Shown piece after piece: positions 52,057 to 58,965 of a stretch of 64,000 nt of DNA (its first letter is position 1; every line of letters begins with the position of its first letter). The DNA comes from RUG563 sp045590215. GTDB lineage: Bacteria; Bacillota; Clostridia; Christensenellales; Aristaeellaceae. The position numbers and the translations under genes were made by a program. The stretch spans positions 43,011-107,010 of the forward strand of contig JAZNQO010000001.1 of assembly GCA_045590215.1 (NCBI GenBank), written 5' to 3'. Under the pieces are notes generated by a model. The model was not told the origin of the DNA and searched no databases. It was given only the letters and a program-made list of their open reading frames with translations.

Positions 52057-53630
52057 TTCTGTTCCTCCCGTGCGGCGGTAAAGCCGCTGATGATGGTATC
52101 AATCTGTGTTTTTTTGAATTTGCAGGCGGCCCGGTTGGCAATCAAACGGGCACTGATGGGCACGATGGTTTCAATCACTTCCAGATCGTTTTCTTTCAGC
52201 GTGGCACCCGTTTCCACGATGTCCACAATCACATCGGAGAGCCCTAATATGGGAGCCAGCTCAATGGAGCCGTTGAGATGGATAATATCAATATCCCGGC
52301 CGCGGGACTGATAGAAGGTTCTGGCGATATTGGAAAACTTGGTGGCAACCCGGAGGGTGCGGGAGGTATCATCCGTAAAAGCTTTCGGCCCGGCCACCGC
52401 CATGCGGCATTTGCCGGTATCCAAGTCCATCAGCTCATAAATGTCTGGCTGATATTCCAGCAGAATATCTTTCCCGGCTACGCCGATGTCCGCTGCTCCA
52501 CGCTCCACATAGATGGCCACGTCGGAGGGCTTCACCCAGAAATAGCGCACCTTCTTTTCGGTGTTTTCAAAAATCAGCTTGCGGTTAGGCTCTAAAATTG
52601 CCGGGCATTCATAGCCTGCCTTGGCAAACAGCTGATACACCTTTTCTCCCAGCCGCCCCTTGGGCAAAGCCACGTTCACAAAATCATCTTCTGCCTTTTT
52701 CCGTGTTTCCGCATCGTCCAGCCGATCCAGCAAATCCGTATACACGGCAAAGCCGATGGCACGGGATGTGCGATGCAGCTTTTTCATCAGCCGGTCATAC
52801 TGGCCGCCGGAAAGCACGGCTTCCGGGATGCCCTGAATGTAGCCCTTGAAAACAATACCGTTATAATAATTCACATCATCCGTCACCGAGAAATCCATGC
52901 GGATGAAGGGGGCAAGGGGGCTTTGGGAGAGCTTTTGCATTATGCTATGGAAAGTGCGGAAGGCGTCGTTTTCCATAAACTGCGGCAGCAAATCGCAAAG
53001 CTTCGGAAGCATTACTTCAATTTCGCCGTTCAGGGAAATGAGCTGTTTCAGCGTTGCAAGGTTTGCGTCATCTGCCGGGCAAAGGGCGTCCATTTCGTGC
53101 AGATTGCGCTCGGCAATAGCCTGATACAGCCGCCTTTTCCCTTCGCCGGATAAGTCCATCCCGTCAATCAGCATCCCCGGCAAATCAAGACAGGAAACGG
53201 AAAGCATGCTCTTTTCGCTCAATACCTTCAGGCTTTCTGCCGCCAGAGACACCACGTTCAGCAGCTCTTCTTCGTCAATCTTTCCGAAGCATTCCAGCCC
53301 GGCCTGCATCATTTCCTTGAAGGATTGGGTGCCCTTGGAAACCCGATACACATTTTCGTTATAATAAACCTTCTGGATTTCAAGGGGCAAATCCTTGCTG
53401 TTTTTGATGATGGAGAGGGTCACGTCCGGCTTTAAGGCCATCAGCTTTCCGGTGGTATCGGTGAAGGTGATCACATTGTCGGACAAAAGAAAATCCTTGT
53501 TTTTGGCATACAGGTCATATTCCTCGAATTTGCTCATGCGGTAGGGCTGATAGCCCTTTTTTGCGTATAAAGACCGCAGGGTGAAAATAATCTTTTCGCT
53601 GGTTTGCAAAATGGCGTTGAAATCTGTCAT
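52053..53630 (-). CDS. hisZG: Fused ATP phosphoribosyltransferase, HisZ regulatory domain + HisG catalytic domain
   Basis: A 525-residue protein that joins the two subunits of short-form ATP-PRT, the first enzyme of histidine synthesis. Residues 1-about 305 are HisZ, a histidyl-tRNA-synthetase paralogue (GKLMALKPDVTLSII near 61, VLSGGQYDRLMKK near 272). Residues about 317-525 are short HisG, from VNVALPKGRLGEKV; ADIGVAGKDIL and the phosphate loop DIVETGATLKEN follow. The usual C-terminal ACT-like part is absent, as in all short HisG. In most Firmicutes these are separate genes. RBS GGAGAAAC. Confidence 0.9.
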   Translation of the reverse strand: MTDFNAILQTSEKIIFTLRSLYAKKGYQPYRMSKFEEYDLYAKNKDFLLSDNVITFTDTTGKLMALKPDVTLSIIKNSKDLPLEIQKVYYNENVYRVSKGTQSFKEMMQAGLECFGKIDEEELLNVVSLAAESLKVLSEKSMLSVSCLDLPGMLIDGMDLSGEGKRRLYQAIAERNLHEMDALCPADDANLATLKQLISLNGEIEVMLPKLCDLLPQFMENDAFRTFHSIMQKLSQSPLAPFIRMDFSVTDDVNYYNGIVFKGYIQGIPEAVLSGGQYDRLMKKLHRTSRAIGFAVYTDLLDRLDDAETRKKAEDDFVNVALPKGRLGEKVYQLFAKAGYECPAILEPNRKLIFENTEKKVRYFWVKPSDVAIYVERGAADIGVAGKDILLEYQPDIYELMDLDTGKCRMAVAGPKAFTDDTSRTLRVATKFSNIARTFYQSRGRDIDIIHLNGSIELAPILGLSDVIVDIVETGATLKENDLEVIETIVPISARLIANRAACKFKKTQIDTIISGFTAAREEQK

Positions 53631-53642
53631 GCCTGTTTCTCC

Positions 53643-53927
53643 TTATTTTTTGATTTGGTCAATGGCTTTGCGATAGCCCCCCGTGCCGTATAAAAGGCAG
53701 CGGTTCACCCGGCTGATGGTGGCGGTGGAAACCCCCACTTCTTCGGCGATTTTCTGATAGCTTTTGCCTTCGTCCAGCAAAATGGCAGTGTCAAACCGCT
53801 GGGCCATATCCTGCATTTCCTTGATGGTGCAAAGGTCTTCAAAGAAATGATAGCACTCTTCTTTGTCTTTCAGGGCGCAAATGGTTTCAAATAATCTGTC
53901 CATGGAAGGATTATGTAAAGGATGCAT
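53643..53927 (-). CDS. yerC: YerC/YecD family TrpR-like regulator, probable his operon repressor
   Basis: A 94-residue TrpR-superfamily protein: helical N-terminus (MDRLFETICALKDKEECYHF), then the HTH IKEMQDMAQRFDTAILLDEG and YQKIAEEVGVSTATISRVNR. It is the first gene of the histidine operon (12 bases before hisZG). Its promoter carries a palindrome (53951-53973). TrpR-like YerC proteins of Firmicutes have been proposed as histidine regulators, and this arrangement strongly supports that here. Start at 53927 (AAAGGGGTT site). Confidence 0.9.
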   Translation of the reverse strand: MHPLHNPSMDRLFETICALKDKEECYHFFEDLCTIKEMQDMAQRFDTAILLDEGKSYQKIAEEVGVSTATISRVNRCLLYGTGGYRKAIDQIKK

Positions 53928-53950
53928 AATAAACCCCTTTCCGTATTTGG

Positions 53951-53988
53951 TACTGTGCCATTTTAGCACAGTAAAGCGGTAAAGTCAA
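53951..53988 (-). promoter_or_regulatory. Histidine operon promoter with palindromic operator over the -10 box
   Basis: On the minus strand TTGACT (53988-53983), a 17-base spacer and TAAAAT (53965-53960). The -10 box is the centre of a perfect palindrome, TACTGTGC (53951-53958) and GCACAGTA (53966-53973) with a 7-base middle. A repressor there excludes RNA polymerase. The likely protein is the adjacent YerC. No T-box leader is present: the mRNA leader is only about 25 bases. Confidence 0.8.
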
Positions 53989-54110
53989 CAAGGGATGGTA
54001 TTTTCTTTGTATGGAAAAGGCGGAAAGCGCATCGGCAGGGGATGGGGCGGCTCTTTGCCGGGACAATTTTTCGCATTTTCCGAAAAAAGCATATTTTTTC
54101 AAAAATGGGG

Positions 54111-54138
54111 TTGACATATTCTTTTTTTCTGTTATAAT
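54111..54138 (+). promoter_or_regulatory. Promoter of tRNA-Pro(GGG)
   Basis: TTGACA (54111-54116), 16-base spacer, TATAAT (54133-54138), 14 bases before the tRNA. Confidence 0.75.
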
Positions 54139-54151
54139 AACTTTTGTTCGA

Positions 54152-54228
54152 CTGGGTGTAGCGCAGTTTGGTAGCGTGCTTGAATGGGGTTCAAGAGGCC
54201 GGAGGTTCGAATCCTCTCACCCAGACCA
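54152..54228 (+). tRNA. tRNA-Pro (anticodon GGG)
   Basis: A 77-base cloverleaf with the acceptor CTGGGTG / CACCCAG, discriminator A and encoded CCA. The anticodon stem is CTTGA / TCAAG with loop ATGGGGT, and the T-arm is GGAGG-TTCGAAT-CCTCT. It reads CCC and CCU. Confidence 0.95.
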
Positions 54229-54233
54229 AATAA

Positions 54234-54261
54234 ACGATCTGCTTTGGCAGGTCGTTTTTTT
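54234..54261 (+). terminator. Terminator of tRNA-Pro(GGG)
   Basis: ACGATCTGC / GCAGGTCGT with TTTG loop, followed by seven T. Confidence 0.85.
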
Positions 54262-54268
54262 GCGGCAA

Positions 54269-54298
54269 AAAAACGCTTTCGTTTTGAAAGCGTTTCTT
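54269..54298. terminator. Terminator of the ecf operon
   Basis: AAACGCTTTC (54271-54280) / GAAAGCGTTT (54286-54295) with a 5-base loop; read leftward it is followed by a T run. It lies 8 bases after the ecfT stop. Confidence 0.85.
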
Positions 54299-54305
54299 TG
54301 TTTTT

Positions 54306-55109
54306 TTACAATACCTTGCCAAGTGCCCAGACCACCGCCAGCAAAAGCACCATGAAAAGCAGTGCCAGATAATCGTTTTTCTGCATTTTCAGGATGTGCA
54401 GCCGGGTGCGGCCTTTGCCGCCGTGATAGCACCGGGCTTCCATGGCCATGGCCAAGTCCCCGGCACGCCTGAATGCGCTGACAAACAGCGGAACCAGCAA
54501 GGGAACCATGGCCTTGGCACGGTTCAAAAGATTGCCGGATTCAAAATCGGCACCCCTTGCGGACTGGGCTTTCATGATTTTATCTGCTTCTTCCAAAAGG
54601 GTGGGGATGAAGCGCAGGGCGATAGTCATCATCATGGCCATTTCGTGGGCAGGAAAGCGCAGCTTTGCCAAGGGGGAGAGCAGCCGCTCCAGCCCGTCCG
54701 TCAGGGTGACAGGGGCTGTGGTGAGGGTGAGCAGGCTGGAAAACATCACAAGCAATATCAGCCGCAGACCATAATGAATGGCGGTGATGACGGCTTCTTT
54801 GGTGATTTTCGCAAAGCCGATGTCCAATAGGATCGTTTCGCCGGGCAGGAAGAAAAGGTTCAAAATAACCGTGAAAACCAGAATGAACCGCAGGGGCTTG
54901 AGGCCCTTCAGCAGCATCTTAAACGGCACATTGGAAAGCCGGGCGACCATAAAAAGGAAGATGGCAACCGGCACAAAAGCCAGCGAGCTTTGCGCCATGA
55001 AAACCGCCACAATGGCCATCACCAGCAGAATGATTTTCACACGGGGATCCAGGCTATGCACTGTGCTTTTGACGGGATAATACTGGCCGAGGGTAATATC
55101 ACTGAGCAT
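54306..55109 (-). CDS. ecfT: ECF transporter transmembrane component EcfT
   Basis: A 267-residue membrane coupling protein of the energy-coupling factor module. It has about five helices; the cytoplasmic coupling helices contain the family's A-R-G motif (MKAQSARGADFESGN near 190) and FRRAGDLAMAMEARCYHGG near 220. It transmits ATPase movement to interchangeable vitamin-binding S components. Overlaps ecfA2 by 11 bases. No S component lies in this operon; the protein at 30928 is a possible partner. Confidence 0.92.
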   Translation of the reverse strand: MLSDITLGQYYPVKSTVHSLDPRVKIILLVMAIVAVFMAQSSLAFVPVAIFLFMVARLSNVPFKMLLKGLKPLRFILVFTVILNLFFLPGETILLDIGFAKITKEAVITAIHYGLRLILLVMFSSLLTLTTAPVTLTDGLERLLSPLAKLRFPAHEMAMMMTIALRFIPTLLEEADKIMKAQSARGADFESGNLLNRAKAMVPLLVPLFVSAFRRAGDLAMAMEARCYHGGKGRTRLHILKMQKNDYLALLFMVLLLAVVWALGKVL

Positions 55110-55965
55110 CCTGTTCGCCCCCTTCCCACAGGTTCAAAAGGGCGTGATAGAGCGCATCCTCTTCATAGATACCTTCCTCAAGGGGCAGGCCGCTTTTGCG
55201 CATTTCATTGGCCAGCTTGCAAATCACGGGCACATCCAGCCCCATGCTTTCCAGCTCATCCGCATGGATGAAGATATCCGCCGGGGTGCCTGCCATGGCC
55301 ACGGTGCCTTTTTTCATGACCACCGCTCTTGTGGAAAAGCGGGCCACATCATCCATGGAATGGGAGATCATCACGATGGTGGTGCCGCTTTCATGCAGGC
55401 CTTTGATGAGCTGCAGCATGTCTTCCCGGCTCATGGGGTCCAGCCCGGCGGCAGGCTCATCCAGCACCAGCACTTCCGGCCGCATGGCCAATACGCCGGC
55501 CATGGCCACCCTGCGCATCTGACCGCCGGATAATTCAAAGGGAGATTTTTCCCGGAATTCCTCAAAGGGCAGCCCCACCTTTTCCAACGCTTCCCGGACA
55601 CGCTCGGCAATGTCTGTTTCGGAAAGGCCAAGGTTTTTCGGGCCGAAGGCTACGTCCTTTTCCACCGTTTCTTCAAACAGCTGATGCTCCGGATACTGAA
55701 ACACAAGGCCGACCTTCTGGCGCAGGGCCTTTTTGCTGTAGCCGGGCGCATTGATGTCTTCCCCGTCGATGAGCACCTGGCCTTCGGTGGGCTTCAAGAG
55801 GCCGTTGATGTGCTGGGCGAGGGTGGATTTGCCGGAGCCCGTGTGGCCAATCAGGGCAAGAAATTCGCCGGTGTTGATGGTGAAATTTACTTTTTCAATG
55901 GCGGTTGCCTGGAAAGGGCTGCCGCTTTGGTAAGTGTGCGTCACATTTTGGAAGGTGATTTGCAT
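55099..55965 (-). CDS. ecfA2: ECF transporter ATPase EcfA2
   Basis: A 288-residue ATPase with Walker A IGHTGSGKSTL near 40, the Q-loop region VGLVFQYPEHQLFEETV, signature LSGGQMRR near 145 and Walker B VLVLDEPAAGLDP. Second ATPase of the ECF heterodimer. Start at 55965 (GGAGG with 10-base spacer) preferred to a TTG nine bases upstream. It overlaps ecfA1 and ecfT, so the three are coupled. Confidence 0.93.
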   Translation of the reverse strand: MQITFQNVTHTYQSGSPFQATAIEKVNFTINTGEFLALIGHTGSGKSTLAQHINGLLKPTEGQVLIDGEDINAPGYSKKALRQKVGLVFQYPEHQLFEETVEKDVAFGPKNLGLSETDIAERVREALEKVGLPFEEFREKSPFELSGGQMRRVAMAGVLAMRPEVLVLDEPAAGLDPMSREDMLQLIKGLHESGTTIVMISHSMDDVARFSTRAVVMKKGTVAMAGTPADIFIHADELESMGLDVPVICKLANEMRKSGLPLEEGIYEEDALYHALLNLWEGGEQDAQ

Positions 55966-56792
55966 AGCGCACAAACCTCCTTTACCATATCATCCAGATG
56001 CAGCAGGCCTTCTTTCAGGGGCAGACCGCCTTGCCGCAGCCGATGAGCCAGCCGAGCCACGGGCGGCGCATCCAAGCGCAAAGCCTGCAACTTATCGGGA
56101 TTGGAAAACACGTCTTCCGGGCGGCCTTCCATCACAATTTTGCCGCCTTCCATCACAAAGACCTTCTGGCATTTGGCGGCTTCTTCCATGAAGTGGGTGA
56201 TCCACACCACGGTGATGTTCTTTTCCCGGTTCAGCTTCTGCACGGCGGAAAAAACTTCCTTGCGGCCTTGAGGGTCCAGCATGGCGGTGGCTTCGTCGAA
56301 AATGATGGCCTTTGGCTGCATGGCCAAAATACCGGCAATGGCGATGCGCTGCTTCTGGCCGCCGGACAGGGTATGGGGAGCCCGATCCCGGAAGGCAAGC
56401 ATGCCCACATCGGCAAGGGCTTGCTCAATCCGGGCAGGCATTTCTGCCGGGGGAACGCCGATGTTTTCCAGCCCGAAGGCCACGTCGTCTTCCACGATGG
56501 TGGCCACGATCTGGTTGTCCGGGTTCTGGAACACCATGCCGGCATTACCTCTGATATCCCATGTGGCATTTTCATCAGCGGTGTCCATTCCGCAAACCAG
56601 CACCTTTCCTTCCGTGGGCAGGAAAAGGCCGTTGAGCATCTTGGCTAAAGTTGATTTGCCGGAGCCATTGTGCCCCAAAATGGCATAAAAAGCCCCTTCC
56701 GGAACAGTGAGGCTCATGTCCTGAACGGCTTTTTCGGTAGCTTCCTCATAGGAGAAGGAAGTGTTTTGAACTTCAAAAATTGCTTTTGCCAT
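55941..56792 (-). CDS. ecfA1: ECF transporter ATPase EcfA1
   Basis: A 283-residue ATPase: Walker A LGHNGSGKSTL near 43, the ECF-typical VFQNPDNQIVATIVEDDVAF near 90, signature LSGGQKQR near 145, Walker B AIIFDEATAMLDP. First gene of the operon; start at 56792 (AGAGGAG site). A minus-strand promoter (TTGCAT-17-TATAAT) lies in the 3' end of ypeB and the intervening terminator. Confidence 0.93.
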   Translation of the reverse strand: MAKAIFEVQNTSFSYEEATEKAVQDMSLTVPEGAFYAILGHNGSGKSTLAKMLNGLFLPTEGKVLVCGMDTADENATWDIRGNAGMVFQNPDNQIVATIVEDDVAFGLENIGVPPAEMPARIEQALADVGMLAFRDRAPHTLSGGQKQRIAIAGILAMQPKAIIFDEATAMLDPQGRKEVFSAVQKLNREKNITVVWITHFMEEAAKCQKVFVMEGGKIVMEGRPEDVFSNPDKLQALRLDAPPVARLAHRLRQGGLPLKEGLLHLDDMVKEVCALCKSPSKM

Positions 56793-56818
56793 AATCTCCT
56801 CTACATCAAACAAAAAAG

Positions 56819-56878
56819 GAAAAAAGCCTGCGCTTCAAGCGCAGACTGGATTATATCATATTTTTCCACGGGATGCAA
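56819..56878 (-). promoter_or_regulatory. ypeB terminator overlapped by the ecfA1 promoter
   Basis: On the minus strand TTGCAT (56878-56873), a 17-base spacer and TATAAT (56855-56850) are followed at once by a hairpin CTGCGCT-TGA-AGCGCAG and a T run. The hairpin probably ends sleB-ypeB, while the ecf start site would fall within its first arm. Confidence 0.6.
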
Positions 56879-56879
56879 C

Positions 56880-58151
56880 TTATACCGCTTCCAGGCCTGT
56901 GCCGCTTTCCACGATTTGCAGAAGGTTTTCCTGCCGGCCGTTTTCGGCATTGATGTAAACCAAATATTGGGTTCCCTGATAGGTGCCGGAAAACTCCCAG
57001 CAGAGGATTTCTTTGTCATCCAAGGGAATGAGGCATAGTTGGCTTTGGGTCACGGAAAGAAGGGAGCTTACGCTTTCTTTGGCGTCATCTTCCGTCAAAA
57101 GGGGAGAGAGGGAAGAGCGGGCTTTGTGGTGCTGCCAGAAGTTTTTGCTTTCAAAGCCCACCACCTCTGCCGTGTCCATCCGCAGCTGCACCTTCACCAA
57201 ATCCGGGTACAAAAGCACATCGCCCTGCTTGGCGGCAAAGGCAATCACCGCCACGCCTTCATACACCTGAAAGAAAGTGTTTTCCATTTCCGGAAAGCCG
57301 TTTCGCTGCAAAAACTGCCGGGCGGCAGTGATGCAATGCTCGATAGCGTAGTGGCTTTCAAAGGCTCCGTTATCGGTGGCGATCCACAGCACTTTGCCGC
57401 CTTTTTTGGTAACGGCGGCTTCCAGCGTGATATCCTTCAATTGCAGCGTGATGCCAAAGCATGGGTTCGGGCCGAAGATTTCCGCCCCATGGGAGAGGGA
57501 AACCACCCTGTCTTTGCCGATAAATTCCCTGGCGATATGGCCTGCTTCTTCCCATGTGATTTCTCTTTCCCCTTCAAAGGGGAGGGGCTTTTCTGTTCGG
57601 GCGTCGGAAAAGGGGCCGTCATAGATGAGGGTGGGGTAAGAAAGCGCGGCGTCGAGGGTTTCTGTTTCCTGGGAGGGATAGAAGGAAGCCGGTTCATGGG
57701 ATAGCAGCATCAGCTTTTCTTCGCTGTCATAGAGCATCCGGGCATAATCCCGGCACAGGAGAATGAGGGAAGAAAGCTGGCGGATATCATCACCGGAAAG
57801 GGACTGGGCTTCCATCAAAGCAGACGCATAATCCATCAACTGATTGGTGAGCTTTACGGCTTGCATGGTATCGGGATGGGAAAGGGGCAGAAGGGACAGA
57901 CTGCGCTGGGCTTGGCCTGCGCTGTCTGACACATGGGAAAGATAGGCGAGCCCTTCGCCGCTTTGCCCGGCAACCATGGCTTTTTTCAGATTATAGTGCA
58001 TATCGTCCATTTGCTGGATGGCGGAAAGCACGGCTCCCCGGTAAATTTCCGTAAGTTTTTGCTGGCTTTTTGCTGCCCGGTGGGACTGCACGGCCAAAAG
58101 GCTGGAGATGACCAGCAGCATGCAGAAGGAAAGAACCCCCTGTTTTTTCAT
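56880..58151 (-). CDS. ypeB: Germination protein YpeB
   Basis: A 423-residue spore inner-membrane protein needed for SleB localisation and stability. It begins with a membrane helix (VLSFCMLLVISSLLAVQSH), then a helical region to about 190, then three PepSY-like domains; ITWEEAGHIAREFIGKDRV near 205 and TEDDAKESVSSLLSVTQSQ near 355 mark two of them. Start at 58151 (GAAGGGAGC). It directly follows sleB, 16 bases apart, as in Bacillus and Clostridia. Confidence 0.92.
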   Translation of the reverse strand: MKKQGVLSFCMLLVISSLLAVQSHRAAKSQQKLTEIYRGAVLSAIQQMDDMHYNLKKAMVAGQSGEGLAYLSHVSDSAGQAQRSLSLLPLSHPDTMQAVKLTNQLMDYASALMEAQSLSGDDIRQLSSLILLCRDYARMLYDSEEKLMLLSHEPASFYPSQETETLDAALSYPTLIYDGPFSDARTEKPLPFEGEREITWEEAGHIAREFIGKDRVVSLSHGAEIFGPNPCFGITLQLKDITLEAAVTKKGGKVLWIATDNGAFESHYAIEHCITAARQFLQRNGFPEMENTFFQVYEGVAVIAFAAKQGDVLLYPDLVKVQLRMDTAEVVGFESKNFWQHHKARSSLSPLLTEDDAKESVSSLLSVTQSQLCLIPLDDKEILCWEFSGTYQGTQYLVYINAENGRQENLLQIVESGTGLEAV

Positions 58152-58167
58152 ATTATATAGCTCCCTT

Positions 58168-58809
58168 CTACATGGCAAAATTATGGTTGCCGATGGCCAA
58201 GCGGATTTCCCTTGTCCAGATCCAGCTGTTGGTGGCGGTGGCCGGATTATAATAATACAGGCAGCCGCCGGAAGGATCCCAACCGTTCATGGCGTCATGG
58301 GCTGCCCGGATGGAATCGCTGTCCGGGGTCAGGTTAATCTGGCCGTCGGCCACACAGTCAAAAGCCCCGGCCTGATAGATAACGCCGCTGATGGTATTGG
58401 GAAAGGAAGCGGAACGCACCCGATTGAGCACCACCGCCGCTACGGCTACCTTGCCAACATACGGTTCCCCACGGGCTTCTCCGTGCACCAGCCGTGCCAG
58501 CAGATAAACTTCGCTGTTGCCGGTGGAGGCGGACACCGCCGGAACCCCAAGGGCTGCCATGGTAGCAGGGCCTGCAACGCCGTCCACCCGCAGCCCGTTT
58601 CTTTTTTGAAACAGCACTACGGCGTCATAGGTTGCCTGGCCGAAAACGCCGTCTGCACTGCCGGAAAGATAGCCATAGCGGATGAGGGCTTGCTGCATGA
58701 TGCGCACGTCTTCCCCCCGGCTACCCCAGCCCACCGCCCCTTTGGCACCGGAAACCCACAGGCAAAGGGATAAAACCATGCACAGCAGGGCTACGCCTTT
58801 TTTTTTCAT
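58168..58809 (-). CDS. sleB: Spore cortex-lytic enzyme SleB
   Basis: A 213-residue lytic transglycosylase that degrades spore cortex on germination. Signal peptide (1-24), a PG_binding_1 domain at 27-88 (MQQALIRYGYLSGSADGVFG), then Hydrolase_2 domain with catalytic Glu111 in ARLVHGEARGEPYVGK. The C-terminal Tyr-rich GGCLYYYNPATATNSWIW is typical. It would cut muramic-delta-lactam-containing cortex. Forms an operon with ypeB. Start with AAAGGATG upstream. Confidence 0.95.
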   Translation of the reverse strand: MKKKGVALLCMVLSLCLWVSGAKGAVGWGSRGEDVRIMQQALIRYGYLSGSADGVFGQATYDAVVLFQKRNGLRVDGVAGPATMAALGVPAVSASTGNSEVYLLARLVHGEARGEPYVGKVAVAAVVLNRVRSASFPNTISGVIYQAGAFDCVADGQINLTPDSDSIRAAHDAMNGWDPSGGCLYYYNPATATNSWIWTREIRLAIGNHNFAM

Positions 58810-58894
58810 TTCTTCACATCCTTTCTTTTGCTATTCTGTCCCGTTATTTCCTGAAATTGCAAAGAAAGTATTACAAAAATATGAAAATATTGTC

Positions 58895-58923
58895 TTGACA
58901 TTGTTGCGAAATATAGATAGAAT
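58895..58923 (+). promoter_or_regulatory. Promoter of the large peptidoglycan-binding protein
   Basis: TTGACA (58895-58900), 17-base spacer, TAGAAT (58918-58923), 43 bases ahead of the start codon. It is divergent from sleB. Confidence 0.7.
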
Positions 58924-58965
58924 AAGTTGTAATCCTATGTATTCGGATGTGGAGGAAGGGATACG

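Noticed and set aside
53928..53990. T-box leader for the histidine operon
   Set aside because: The promoter leaves only about 25 bases of leader and there is no T-box sequence or terminator.
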